A DNA stretch of 64,000 bases from Harryflintia acetispora. GTDB taxonomy: Bacteria > Bacillota > Clostridia > Oscillospirales > Ruminococcaceae. Shown here in pieces: positions 39,525 through 47,669 of the stretch. The notes below the pieces were generated by a model that searched no databases, was not told the DNA's origin, and worked only from the letters and a program-made list of their open reading frames with translations. Made by a program: the position numbers and the translations under genes. The stretch is from positions 124,001 through 188,000 of the forward strand of contig SLUK01000003.1 of NCBI GenBank assembly GCA_004340125.1, read 5' to 3'. How positions within the stretch are numbered: the stretch's first letter is position 1; every line of letters starts with the position of its first letter.

Positions 39525-39552
39525 ATTGTTCGAGAATGAAAAGTTCTTAATC

Positions 39553-39664
39553 TATAGGTTTATCAACGGCAGTCTTTTTCAGAATTAGCATATAAAAATG
39601 CAGGTCCCCGTTTGGGGGACCTGCACAAAATTGTGTGGCGTTTTTGGGGCTGGGTAAACCTATA
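39553..39664 (+). ncRNA. Candidate structured leader RNA (riboswitch-like) before the OPT gene
   Basis: TATAGGTTTA (39553-39562) is the exact complement of TAAACCTATA (39655-39664), forming a 10-bp closing stem around about 90 bases. Inside are an 11-bp hairpin TGCAGGTCCCC / GGGGACCTGCA (39599-39625) and a small CACAA-AA-TTGTG hairpin. The closing stem ends about 8 bases before AAAAGGAG, the ribosome site, so folding could gate translation. I do not recognise a known class. The inner hairpin has no adjacent T run, so it is not a simple terminator. Confidence 0.45.
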
Positions 39665-39687
39665 AGAAAGAAAAGGAGTGGTAGAGA

Positions 39688-41604
39688 GTGAGTGAAGAGA
39701 AAAACTTCAAACCGTTTGTCTCCGCGGACAGGGTTATGCCGGAATTTACCGTGACGTCGATTCTGCTCGGTATCCTGCTGGCCGTCCTCTTCGGCGCGGC
39801 AAACGCCTATCTGGGTCTGCGCGTGGGCATGACCGTATCGGCTTCGATCCCGGCGGCGGTCATCTCGATGGGCATCATCCGGATGATCCTCAAAAAGGAC
39901 TCGATCCTGGAAAACAACATGGTGCAGACCATTGGCTCGGCGGGTGAATCGGTCGCGGCCGGCGCGATTTTCACCCTTCCGGTCATCTTTATGTGGATGA
40001 AGGAATGGGGCGAGGGCGCCCCGTCGGTCGTTGAGATCGCCCTGATCGCCCTGACCGGCGGCGTGCTCGGCGTGGCCTTCATGGTCCCGCTGAGAAAGGC
40101 GCTGATCGTCAAGGAGCACGGCGTGCTTCCCTTCCCGGAGGGCACCGCCTGCGCCGAGGTCCTCCTCGCGGGCGAGGAGGGCGGCTCGAAGGCCACCACC
40201 GTTTTCGCGGGCCTTGGCCTGGCGGCGGGCTATAAGCTCATCACCGACGGCTTCAAGGTCTTCCCGAGCGAGGTACATTACGAGATCACCCCATATAAGG
40301 GCTCCGGCTTCGGGGTGGATGTGCTCCCCGCGCTGCTGGGCGTGGGCTATATCTGCGGGCCGAAGATCAGCTCCTACATGTTCGCCGGCGGTATCCTCAG
40401 CTGGCTGATCATCATGCCGCTGATCAGCCTCTTCGGCGGCGACATGGTCATGTTCCCGGCCACCGTGCCGATCAGCGAGCTGGATTCCTTCGGAATCTGG
40501 GGCAACTACCTGCGCTATATTGGCGCGGGCGCGGTCGCGGCGGGCGGCATCATCAGCCTGGTCAAATCCCTGCCCCTGATTGTCAAGACCTTCGGCCAGG
40601 CGATGAAGAGCTTCACCGACAAGATGGCCTCGAGCGGCGAGCGCACCGATCAGGATATGCCCATGCCGATCCTGATTTCCATTGTCGTCGTGATGGTGCT
40701 GGCCATCTGGCTGGTTCCGGTCATCCCGGTAAACCTCCTGGGCGCCGTCATCATCACCGTGTTCGGCTTCTTCTTCGCCACCGTCTCCTCGCGGCTGGTC
40801 GGCCTGATCGGCAGCAGCAACAACCCGGTTTCGGGTATGGCGATCGCGACGCTGCTGCTCTCCACCATCGTGCTCAAGGCGACCGGCATGATCGGTGAGC
40901 CCGGCATGCTCGGCGCGATTGCGATCGGCTCGATCATCTGCGTGATGGCCGCCATCGCGGGCGACACCTCGCAGGACCTCAAGACCGGCTACCTGCTGGG
41001 CGCCACCCCCAAGAAGCAGCAGTACGGCGAGCTGATCGGCGTCGTGGCTTCGGCCATCACCATCGGCGGCGTGCTCTACCTGCTCAACGCGGCCTGGGGC
41101 TACGGCACACCCGAGCTGCCCGCCCCGCAGGCCATGCTGATGAAGATGGTCGTCGAGGGCGTCATGAACGGCAACCTGCCCTGGACCTTGGTGATCGCCG
41201 GCGTTGGAATTGCGGTTGTGGTCGAGGTGCTGGGCATCCCGGTGCTGCCCTTCGCGGTCGGGCTCTATCTGCCGATCCACCTGAGCGTTCCGATCATGGT
41301 CGGTGGCGTGATCCGCTGGTTCTTTGAGCGCCGCAAGAAGGGCACCGAGGCCGAGCGCAAGGATGCGATCGACCGCGGGATCCTCTACACCTCCGGCATG
41401 ATCGCGGGCGAGGGCATCGTCGGTATCCTGCTGGCGGTCTTCGCCATTATCCCGATGAAGGGCGCGGCGGCGAACTTCGGTGCGTTTATCGACCTGTCCG
41501 CGCGCGGCTTCTCGCTGGGGAACATCGGCTCGCTCTTCTTCTTCGCGCTGCTGATCCTCTCCCTGCTCAAATTTTCCATCTGGCACAAGGCGAAAAACAA
41601 GTAA
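39688..41604 (+). CDS. OPT family oligopeptide transporter
   Basis: 638 residues starting at GTG 39688 with AAAAGGAGTGG upstream. About 14-16 membrane helices. OPT marks: NAYLGLRVGMTVSASIPAAVISMGI near the start, the NNMVQTIGSAGESVAAGAIFT segment, LPFPEGTACAEVLLAGE, and GDTSQDLKTGYLLGATPKKQQYGEL. It imports oligopeptides (possibly metal chelates) with protons. Downstream genes encode a PqqD-like and a membrane winged-helix protein in the same direction. Confidence 0.95.
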   Translation: MSEEKNFKPFVSADRVMPEFTVTSILLGILLAVLFGAANAYLGLRVGMTVSASIPAAVISMGIIRMILKKDSILENNMVQTIGSAGESVAAGAIFTLPVIFMWMKEWGEGAPSVVEIALIALTGGVLGVAFMVPLRKALIVKEHGVLPFPEGTACAEVLLAGEEGGSKATTVFAGLGLAAGYKLITDGFKVFPSEVHYEITPYKGSGFGVDVLPALLGVGYICGPKISSYMFAGGILSWLIIMPLISLFGGDMVMFPATVPISELDSFGIWGNYLRYIGAGAVAAGGIISLVKSLPLIVKTFGQAMKSFTDKMASSGERTDQDMPMPILISIVVVMVLAIWLVPVIPVNLLGAVIITVFGFFFATVSSRLVGLIGSSNNPVSGMAIATLLLSTIVLKATGMIGEPGMLGAIAIGSIICVMAAIAGDTSQDLKTGYLLGATPKKQQYGELIGVVASAITIGGVLYLLNAAWGYGTPELPAPQAMLMKMVVEGVMNGNLPWTLVIAGVGIAVVVEVLGIPVLPFAVGLYLPIHLSVPIMVGGVIRWFFERRKKGTEAERKDAIDRGILYTSGMIAGEGIVGILLAVFAIIPMKGAAANFGAFIDLSARGFSLGNIGSLFFFALLILSLLKFSIWHKAKNK

Positions 41605-41668
41605 GCGGTAAATCGGGGGCGCCGGACGTAAATGTTTGGCGCCCCATGCTTCTTTTGCAAAGGACGTG

Positions 41669-42031
41669 ATGACGCTGTCTCCCAAGAAGGAAAAAAAGAA
41701 TTTCCTCGAATTCATCCCCGCGAAGAACCCCGCCTATCCCTGGCACAAGAACGAGCAGGGGAAGGCCGTGGTGCAGATCGGCCACAAGGGGTTTTATGAC
41801 AAGATCGCGCAGAAGTTTTTTAAGACCCCAAAGGTGAGCGACATCGAGCTCGACGAGATCGGCACCTTCGTTTGGGAGGCGATCGACGGGAGCCGCACGG
41901 TATATGAGATTTCAGGGCTCACCGCCGGACACTTCGGGGAGGAGGAGCGGAGTATGCTGAATAGGGTCGTCAAATACTTTGCGATCCTGCGCGAGCACCG
42001 CTTCGTCACCTATCGGGAGGGCAAGGAATAA
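41669..42031 (+). CDS. PqqD-family protein
   Basis: 120 residues; ATG 41669 after AAAGGA. The PqqD/RRE fold is visible: ELDEIGTFVWEAIDGSRTVYEISGL (the 'LN..G..IW..idG..t...I' pattern), preceded by a beta-rich start and followed by helices. PqqD-like domains bind peptides, usually leader peptides of RiPPs. No radical SAM or other maturase is adjacent here; instead it follows a peptide transporter. It overlaps the next gene (TAATG). Confidence 0.82.
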   Translation: MTLSPKKEKKNFLEFIPAKNPAYPWHKNEQGKAVVQIGHKGFYDKIAQKFFKTPKVSDIELDEIGTFVWEAIDGSRTVYEISGLTAGHFGEEERSMLNRVVKYFAILREHRFVTYREGKE

Positions 42032-42372
42032 TGCTGAAATATCTGCCCTACGTCCTGCTCATTGCGGCGGTGACCGCCGTGCTCTATGCCTGGGGGCTCT
42101 ACCGTTCGAGCCGGCAGGAGCGCGACCTGCTCGACGTGCTCTACGGCAAGGGAGAACGCCTGGTGCTGCGCGAGCTGAAAAAGGGCGAGCGCTCGAAAAA
42201 GGAGCTCACCCAGGCCCTCGGCGGGATCAAGGCCTCCCTCTTTTACAGCAAGAACCGGGTGCAGGTCCAGGACCCCAAGGCATTTGCCGACAATCTGCTG
42301 AGCGCCATGTGCGATAAAAAGCTGATCGTTGCCGGCCGCAAGGGCGGGAGCGACTATTACCGCCTTCCCTGA
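42031..42372 (+). CDS. Membrane-anchored winged-helix-like protein
   Basis: 113 residues. One N-terminal helix (LPYVLLIAAVTAVLYAWGLY), then a soluble part that looks like a small winged helix: LVLRELKKGERSKKELTQAL, the turn GGIKASLFYSKNRVQV and NLLSAMCDKKLIVAGRKGGSDYY. It overlaps the pqqD-like stop by one base. It could be a membrane-bound regulator or a structural partner of the OPT transporter. I do not recognise the family. Confidence 0.65.
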   Translation: MLKYLPYVLLIAAVTAVLYAWGLYRSSRQERDLLDVLYGKGERLVLRELKKGERSKKELTQALGGIKASLFYSKNRVQVQDPKAFADNLLSAMCDKKLIVAGRKGGSDYYRLP

Positions 42373-42406
42373 CTGTGTGAAGGGGAATGACTTTACAGAT
42401 CGAGAA

Positions 42407-42435
42407 GCCTCAACCGAAAGGTTGAGGCCTCTTTT
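42407..42435 (+). terminator. Terminator of the OPT operon
   Basis: 9-bp stem GCCTCAACC / GGTTGAGGC with GAAA loop (42407-42428), then CTCTTTTATT. Confidence 0.88.
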
Positions 42436-42453
42436 ATTGCATAAAAAGCCGTG

Positions 42454-43284
42454 TTACCGACCGCCCTGCCCATCGCCCTGGGGGAGGGAGCCGTGCGCGG
42501 CGCCCACCGAGGCACGCGCCTCCCTGTTTGCGAGCGCCGAGGGGTAGAACTCGACCATCCGGTTCCAGAAGCGCTTGGGCATATGGTTCATCCGGCAGCG
42601 GGGATTGTAGCGGCTCTCGATTGAGATGGCGTCATAGAACCCCTGCCAGAGCTGCTGGTAGCGCAGCTCCCGCTCGTCGGCGGGGGCGAGCTCGAAGTGC
42701 TCCACCGGGGCGATTTTCCACTCATAGGGCTGATAGAAGAGGGCCGCGCCGTGGGTGGCGTCGTAGATGAGGAAGTGCTCCTCGGGGTACCGCGAGCAGA
42801 AATGGGGCTGCATGAGGGGGAGCAGGAAGTTTTTCGGCTCGACGATGGCGGCGAGGGAGCCGCCGCGCTCCTCGAAGCGCAGAAACTGGAGCATGCGCTG
42901 CAGCTCATTTTTGAGGTGGAGCACCCCGCCCTGCAGCGCGTGCACCGTCTCGTTGCCGAACATGCTGCACGCCGCCGCCCCCACCCGGTAGCCCAGGCGC
43001 AGGAATTTGAGAATAACGAGCTCCTTGCCTTCCAGGCAGGAGTAGTACCCGTGCAGCGCCAGCTCCTGCGCCATGGGGGAGATCTTCGCCCCCACCGAGC
43101 GCCAGACCCGCCCTGCCTTTTCGGGGTCGGTCTCGATCGACTTGGTGGGGTAGAGGGTATATACATAGGTCTCGGGGGAGAAGATCAGCACCGGCAGCTC
43201 ATGGGCGTAGTAGCTTTCGTGTACGCAGCAGAGCAGCCCGTCGAAGCTGCCGTCGTAGAGGTACGCTATATCCTCGCCAGGCAT
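42454..43284 (-). CDS. DUF4130 / TIGR03915-type DNA metabolism protein
   Basis: 276 residues. The start YLYDGSFDGLLCCVHESYY is the hallmark, and AQELALHGYYSCLEGKELVILKFLRLGYRVG and FLRFEERGGSLAAIVEP follow; NPRCRMNHMPKRFWNRMVEFYP is the typical C-terminal segment. The family always travels with the radical SAM protein encoded just upstream (19-bp overlap) and is thought to act in DNA repair or modification. An Ala/Gly/Gln-rich tail (last 20 residues) is extra. Confidence 0.9.
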   Translation of the reverse strand: MPGEDIAYLYDGSFDGLLCCVHESYYAHELPVLIFSPETYVYTLYPTKSIETDPEKAGRVWRSVGAKISPMAQELALHGYYSCLEGKELVILKFLRLGYRVGAAACSMFGNETVHALQGGVLHLKNELQRMLQFLRFEERGGSLAAIVEPKNFLLPLMQPHFCSRYPEEHFLIYDATHGAALFYQPYEWKIAPVEHFELAPADERELRYQQLWQGFYDAISIESRYNPRCRMNHMPKRFWNRMVEFYPSALANREARASVGAAHGSLPQGDGQGGR

Positions 43285-44582
43285 GACGTCAGCTCCTTTC
43301 GCATGGCCTGTATTTCCGCAATGTTGGAGTCCTCAAAGAGGGAGAGCTGGTCGTTTTTCTCCCCGGGCAGCATGTCGAGGCAGCGCTCGGACATCATCGC
43401 ACGCAGCGCGCCGCTGGGGGTGAAGCGCAGCCCCTCCCGCCGCCGGCCCGAGCAGAGGAGGAAGTACTGCGCCCTTTTGAGCACCACCCCGATCTTCTTG
43501 AGCGCGTCGAAGTCCAGCCGCCCGGTGCGGCGCGCGGCGACGATCTTCTGCGCGCTCTTCACCCCGACCCCCGGCACCCGCAGCAGCATTTCATAGGGGG
43601 CCGAGTTGACCTCGAGCGGGAAAAATTCCATGTGGGCAAGCGCCCAGCTGCACTTGGGGTCGAGCAGCAGGCTCAGGTTCTGCCCTTCCTCGTCCAGCAG
43701 CTCGTGCGCGCGGAAGCCGTAAAAGCGCAGCAGCCAGTCCGCCTGGTAGAGCCGGTGCTCCCGCAGCAGGGGCGGGCGGGTGTCCAGCGCCGGGAGCAGC
43801 GCCCCCTCATTGATCGGCAGATAGGCCGAGTAGAAGACCCGTTTGAGCCGGTACTTGCGGTAAAGCCCCTCGGTGAGGGAGAGGATCTGATAGTCGCTGT
43901 CCGGGGTGGCGCCGATGATCATCTGGGTGCTCTGCCCGGCCGGGACGAAGCTGGGCGCGTGCCGGTAGCGCACAAGGTCCGCGCGCTCCTCGATCCCCGC
44001 TTTGATCAGTCCCATCGGGCCGAGGATGGCTTCCTTCTTCTTGTCCGGCGCCAGCAGCTGTAAGCTCTGCTGGGAGGGCAGCTCGATGTTGACGCTCATC
44101 CGGTCCACCAGCAGCCCCAGCCGCCGGATGAGCGCCTCGTCCGCGCCCGGGATGGCCTTGGCGTGGATGTAGCCGTAGAAGCGGTATTCCTCCCGCAGCA
44201 GGCGCACCGTTTCGATCATCCGCTCGCAGGTGTAGTCCGGGCTTTTGATGACCCCAGAGCTTAGAAACAGCCCCTCGATGTAGTTGCGCCGGTAGAACTG
44301 GATGGTAAGCTCCGCCAGCTCCCGCGGGGTGAAGGCGGCGCGGGGGGAGTCGTTCGAGCGGCGGTTGACGCAATACTGGCAGTCGTAAATGCAGCTGTTG
44401 GTCATCAGCACCTTGAGCAGCGAGATGCAGCGCCCGTCGGCCGAGAAGCTGTGGCAGATTCCGCAGCTGACCGCGCTGCCTAAGGCTCCCTTGACCCCGT
44501 CGCGCTGTACCCCGCTCGAGGTGCAGGCCACGTCGTATTTCGCCGCGTCCGATAGGATTTCCAGCTTTTGAAGGAGGTCCAT
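43266..44582 (-). CDS. Putative DNA repair/modification radical SAM protein (TIGR03916-like)
   Basis: 438 residues; ATG 44582 lies 9 bases after AGGAG, whereas ATG 44591 touches it. The radical SAM cluster motif is CIYDCQYCVNRR (about 63-75), preceded by two Cys in AVSCGICHSF. A helix-hairpin-helix DNA-binding motif, RVPGVGVKSAQKIVAARRTG, is at about 352-372. Together with DUF4130 it is predicted to act on DNA, perhaps on photoproducts or alkylated bases. Two SOS-like boxes precede it. Confidence 0.9.
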   Translation of the reverse strand: MDLLQKLEILSDAAKYDVACTSSGVQRDGVKGALGSAVSCGICHSFSADGRCISLLKVLMTNSCIYDCQYCVNRRSNDSPRAAFTPRELAELTIQFYRRNYIEGLFLSSGVIKSPDYTCERMIETVRLLREEYRFYGYIHAKAIPGADEALIRRLGLLVDRMSVNIELPSQQSLQLLAPDKKKEAILGPMGLIKAGIEERADLVRYRHAPSFVPAGQSTQMIIGATPDSDYQILSLTEGLYRKYRLKRVFYSAYLPINEGALLPALDTRPPLLREHRLYQADWLLRFYGFRAHELLDEEGQNLSLLLDPKCSWALAHMEFFPLEVNSAPYEMLLRVPGVGVKSAQKIVAARRTGRLDFDALKKIGVVLKRAQYFLLCSGRRREGLRFTPSGALRAMMSERCLDMLPGEKNDQLSLFEDSNIAEIQAMRKELTSCLARI

Positions 44583-44598
44583 GATTCGCATCTCCTGT

Positions 44599-44648
44599 AA
44601 ACGTTTGTTCTTGATATAAGTCTATCACAAAACGTTTGTTCGTGTCAA
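44599..44648 (-). promoter_or_regulatory. Promoter with two SOS (LexA)-like boxes
   Basis: Minus strand TTGACA (44643-44648), 18 bp, TAGACT (44619-44624). The 12-mer GAACAAACGTTT occurs twice (44630-44641 and 44599-44610, same strand), 31 bp apart, or three helix turns. It matches the Firmicutes LexA pattern GAAC-N4-GTTC/T. One box lies in the spacer, the other around +10. Confidence 0.65.
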
Positions 44649-44677
44649 CAGGAAAATATAGACTGCACGCTTCTTTA

Positions 44678-45916
44678 TCAGCCGTGCAGCCTCTGGTATT
44701 CGTCCTTCATCCGCTGATAGGCTTCGATGACCGGCCGGCAGTATTCGTCGGCCGCGCGCAAAATGTCGTCGTACTGGGAAAGCACCAGTCCGGTGACCTG
44801 CCCGTCGAGCTTGCCGTTTTCGCTCATCCCCCGCAGCAGGTGGCGCACCTTCTCTTCGCTGAAGGACTCCTTGTAGCTGCGCCGCCCGATCAGGGCGCTG
44901 AGGATGTCCGCCACCGCCACCAGCCGTTCGCTGAGGGTGAGGTCTCCGGCCCTGAGCCCGCGCGGGTAGCCGCTGCCGTCGAGCTTTTCGTGGTGCCGCA
45001 CGGCGATCCGGCAAACCTCGGGGTCGACGAAATCCTTGATGATCTCCTCGCTTACACTGACATGGGTGCGCATGAGGGCCATCTGCGGGGCGGTCAGCGT
45101 CCCGGGAAATTCCAAAATTTCGGTCGGGATGGCGATCTTTCCGAGGTCGTGGAGCATGGCGCCGTAATAGATTTTGCGGCACTGCCCGAGGGGGAGCCCC
45201 AGCCGCCAGGCGAGCTGGACGCTCAGCGCCGTCATCATAAAGGTGTGGGCCACGGTGGTCTCGCTGCGGAAGTCGACCGAGTAGACCAGCATGCGCAGGT
45301 ACTGGTGCGCCTCGGACGGGGTGATGTCGAGGCCTTCGAGCAGCGTGTGCAGTTCGCTTTGGTACTGCCCGCTCTGGAGGTTTTGCAGCAGGCGGTCCTG
45401 CTCCTGGATCTGTAAGAACAGCTCGACCTGGCGCGGGTCGAACCGCTTTCCGGCGTTCTCGCGCAGGAAGCCTGGCAGGGATTCGGGCGGGTGGCCGCGC
45501 AGCCAGGTGTCGACCCCGTCGGCGAGGTGGAGCAGCAGGGCGGTCTCCCGGCTTTCGGTCTTTCCCACCGGAAAGCGCTCGTAGTCGAGATGATGGTAGA
45601 GCACCGCCTGCGCTTGGTCGCGCAGGGGGGAGAATTCCCGGATAAAGAGATAGCCGTAGATCGAGTGGTTCCAGACCCTTCGGGTCTCGAAGAGGATCAT
45701 GTCGTCCACCTCGTCGGTCTTGTAGGCGCCGATGTCGTGCAGCACCGCCAGGATACACAGATCCAGCATCCGGCGGGCCGGGCAGCCCATCTGGCGCAGC
45801 ATGTGGCAGACGAGATACGCCACCCGTTCGCCGTGGTCGACGAGCCGCCCGTCGAGCCGATTCAGGGTGCTTCGCAGGATGGGGAAGATGTTTTTTCCGA
45901 GAATGGGCTTCAACAC
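44678..45916 (-). CDS. Double HD-domain protein with C-terminal HD-GYP
   Basis: About 412 residues. AAAGGAG is followed by GTG 45916 and TTG 45913; either may start. First HD domain (about 30-135): VDHGERVAYLVCHML, VLHDIGAY, YHHLDYERFP. Second HD-GYP domain (about 225-400): VAHTFMMTALSVQL, MLHDLGKIAIPTEIL, RTHVSVSEEIIKDF, RHHEKLDGSGYPRGL, VADILSALIGRRSYK. HD-GYP domains hydrolyse cyclic-di-GMP; the first domain may be regulatory or act on another nucleotide. No GGDEF or receiver domain. Confidence 0.88.
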   Translation of the reverse strand: MLKPILGKNIFPILRSTLNRLDGRLVDHGERVAYLVCHMLRQMGCPARRMLDLCILAVLHDIGAYKTDEVDDMILFETRRVWNHSIYGYLFIREFSPLRDQAQAVLYHHLDYERFPVGKTESRETALLLHLADGVDTWLRGHPPESLPGFLRENAGKRFDPRQVELFLQIQEQDRLLQNLQSGQYQSELHTLLEGLDITPSEAHQYLRMLVYSVDFRSETTVAHTFMMTALSVQLAWRLGLPLGQCRKIYYGAMLHDLGKIAIPTEILEFPGTLTAPQMALMRTHVSVSEEIIKDFVDPEVCRIAVRHHEKLDGSGYPRGLRAGDLTLSERLVAVADILSALIGRRSYKESFSEEKVRHLLRGMSENGKLDGQVTGLVLSQYDDILRAADEYCRPVIEAYQRMKDEYQRLHG

Positions 45917-45948
45917 GTCATCTCCTTTTTCTGGATATTCCACGTTCC

Positions 45949-45954
45949 ATTATA
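45949..45954 (-). promoter_or_regulatory. Extended -10 promoter of the HD-GYP gene
   Basis: Minus strand TATGTTATAAT (TGnTATAAT form) 33 bases before the start codon; weak -35. Confidence 0.55.
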
Positions 45955-46019
45955 ACATACTGCAAAAAGTTTTTGACAAGCGGGGAAAAGATTTTTCTGC
46001 GCTAAATCGTTACAAAAGA

Positions 46020-46106
46020 TTTTCAACCCCGCCAAAGAGTGCTATAATAACGGTGAATCGGCTGTAATACAGCCTAACGGCCGCAGCTGACCTTTTTGAT
46101 TCACCG
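46020..46106 (+). promoter_or_regulatory. Promoter and structured start of the nucleoside operon
   Basis: TATAAT (46043-46048) with extended TG and a weak -35 (TTTTCA, 17 bp). Directly behind are nested inverted repeats: CGGTGAATC (46051-46059) with GATTCACCG (46098-46106), and inside GGCTGT-AAT-ACAGCC (46060-46074, shortened arms). If transcription starts at 46053-46057 the outer stem is partly cut, so a role in DNA or RNA is unclear. Confidence 0.5.
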
Positions 46107-46138
46107 GCGGCCGCAGGGAAAAGAGAAGGAGGGAAACG

Positions 46139-46888
46139 ATGTCCGAAGAGCTTGGGGCCCATATCCGCTGCGGCAGGCGGGATGCGGCGCCCTATGCCAT
46201 CCTGCCGGGGGACCCGGGGCGGATCGATCATATTGCGCGGCATCTTAACGACGTGCGCGAGATCGCCTATAACCGGGAGTTTCGCAGCATACGCGGCACC
46301 TACCAGGGGATCGAGGTGATGGCCGTCTCCACCGGGATCGGGGGCGCGTCCACCGTGATCGCGGTCGAGGAGCTACATAAGATCGGGGTAAAGGCGATGA
46401 TAAGGGTCGGCAGCTGCGGCGCACTGCAAAGCGATATCCGGCTGGGTGAGCTGATCCTGGTCAGCGGCGCGGTGCGCGACGACGGGGCCTCGAAAACATA
46501 TGTCGAGGGAATCTATCCGGCCATTCCGGATACCGGGCTGCTCTTTTGCGCGCGCGAGGCGGCAAAGGAGCGGGGATACCGCCACCGGATCGGGCCGGCG
46601 CGCAGCCATGACAGCTTCTACACCGACCGGGAGAATGAGATCGACCACTACTGGTCCGGGCGCGGCGTGCTCGGCTCGGATATGGAGACGGCGGCGCTCT
46701 TCGTGGTGGGCGCGCTGCGCGGGGTTATGACGGCCTCGATCCTCAACACGGTGGTGACCTACGAGGGCGATTTGGAGGAAGGCATCAACGAATACGTCGG
46801 GGGCGAGCAGGAGGCGGCGCTCGGCGAGGAGCGGGAAATCCTGGTTGCCCTGGACGCACTGAAAAAGTTTGACAAGGGAGTGTTTTGA
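46139..46888 (+). CDS. Nucleoside phosphorylase (uridine-phosphorylase-like)
   Basis: 249 residues, PNP/UDP fold. Phosphate-site Gly in ILPGDPGRIDHIA (residue about 21-33), YNREFRSIRGTYQG, ST-GIGGASTVIAVEEL, RVGSCGALQ, and the active-site region SDMETAALFVVG. The GDPxR and SDMEtaA phrases favour uridine phosphorylase over purine types. It cleaves nucleosides to base and ribose-1-phosphate. The next four genes encode an ECF transporter, so imported nucleosides are the likely substrates. RBS GAAGGAGGG. Confidence 0.88.
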   Translation: MSEELGAHIRCGRRDAAPYAILPGDPGRIDHIARHLNDVREIAYNREFRSIRGTYQGIEVMAVSTGIGGASTVIAVEELHKIGVKAMIRVGSCGALQSDIRLGELILVSGAVRDDGASKTYVEGIYPAIPDTGLLFCAREAAKERGYRHRIGPARSHDSFYTDRENEIDHYWSGRGVLGSDMETAALFVVGALRGVMTASILNTVVTYEGDLEEGINEYVGGEQEAALGEEREILVALDALKKFDKGVF

Positions 46889-46889
46889 A

Positions 46890-47498
46890 ATGAATGAAAA
46901 GAAGAATTTGTGGTCCTTTCAGCTGAACACCGCTTCGCTGGTGCTGATCCCCGCGGCGGTGGGGATCAACTACATCGGCAAGCTGTTCGCGGGGCTTTTA
47001 AAGCTGCCGCTCTGGCTGGATTCCATCGGCACCATGCTGGCGGCCTTTCTGGCGGGCCCGGTGGTGGGCGCGCTCAGCGGGCTGATCAACAACGTGATCT
47101 ATGGGTTGACCATGGACCCGATCTCCTTTGTGTATGCGCTGACCAACGTCGGGATCGGCATCGCGGTCGGCCTGCTCGCGCGCAGCGGCAAAATCCGCGG
47201 CGTCAAGAGCGCCATCCTCGGCGGCGTGGTCGTGGCGCTGGTCGCGGTGGTCATCTCCACCCCGCTCAACATGATCTTCTGGGGCGGCCAGACCGGGAAC
47301 GTCTGGGGCGACGCGGTCTATGCCTGGTGCGTGGCGCAGGGCATGCCTGCGCTGGTCGGCTCGGCGCTCGACGAGGTCGTGGTGGACCTGCCGGACAAGA
47401 TTGCGACCATCCTGATCGCCTATGGGATCTTCAGGGGCCTGCCCAAGAAGCTCACCCTGCTCTACCAAAGCGGCGAAAAGGTCGAGTCCCTCGACTAG
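46890..47498 (+). CDS. ECF transporter S component, probably for nucleosides
   Basis: 202 residues from ATG 46890, directly after the phosphorylase stop. Six helices. The start NTASLVLIPAAVGINYIGKLFAG and WLDSIGTMLAAFLAGPVVGALSGL match substrate-binding subunits of energy-coupling-factor transporters. The co-transcribed uridine-phosphorylase gene makes a nucleoside or nucleobase the best-supported ligand (inference from context). Confidence 0.8.
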   Translation: MNEKKNLWSFQLNTASLVLIPAAVGINYIGKLFAGLLKLPLWLDSIGTMLAAFLAGPVVGALSGLINNVIYGLTMDPISFVYALTNVGIGIAVGLLARSGKIRGVKSAILGGVVVALVAVVISTPLNMIFWGGQTGNVWGDAVYAWCVAQGMPALVGSALDEVVVDLPDKIATILIAYGIFRGLPKKLTLLYQSGEKVESLD

Positions 47499-47669
47499 CT
47501 TTAAAAACAATCCAAGACCCGGGGACGGCTTTCCGTCTCCGGGTCCCTTATAGACAGGACGGATAGTTTGAAAGGAACCTTTCAAATACTGAGTTTTGCA
47601 CCTTTGCCGTCGTGGGCGGTAATTTCGCGCAGCGAAACCGGTAACGTCCAGAAAGGAATGGTTATTTTC
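47499..47669 (+). other. 171-base gap inside the ECF operon with three hairpins
   Basis: Hairpins at about 47517-47546 (GACCGGGGACGG with CGTCTCCGGGTC, one bulge), 47570-47589 (TTTGAAAGG-AA-CCTTTCAAA) and 47624-47638 (TTTCGC-GCA-GCGAAA). The first is followed by CCCTTAT only, so partial attenuation between the S gene and the T/A genes is plausible. Confidence 0.5.

Noticed and set aside
39547..41715. 722-residue minus-strand open frame opposite the OPT transporter
   Set aside because: It is antisense to a clear OPT gene, has a low-complexity Asp/His/Arg/Gln composition typical of G+C-rich shadow frames, and has no family motif.
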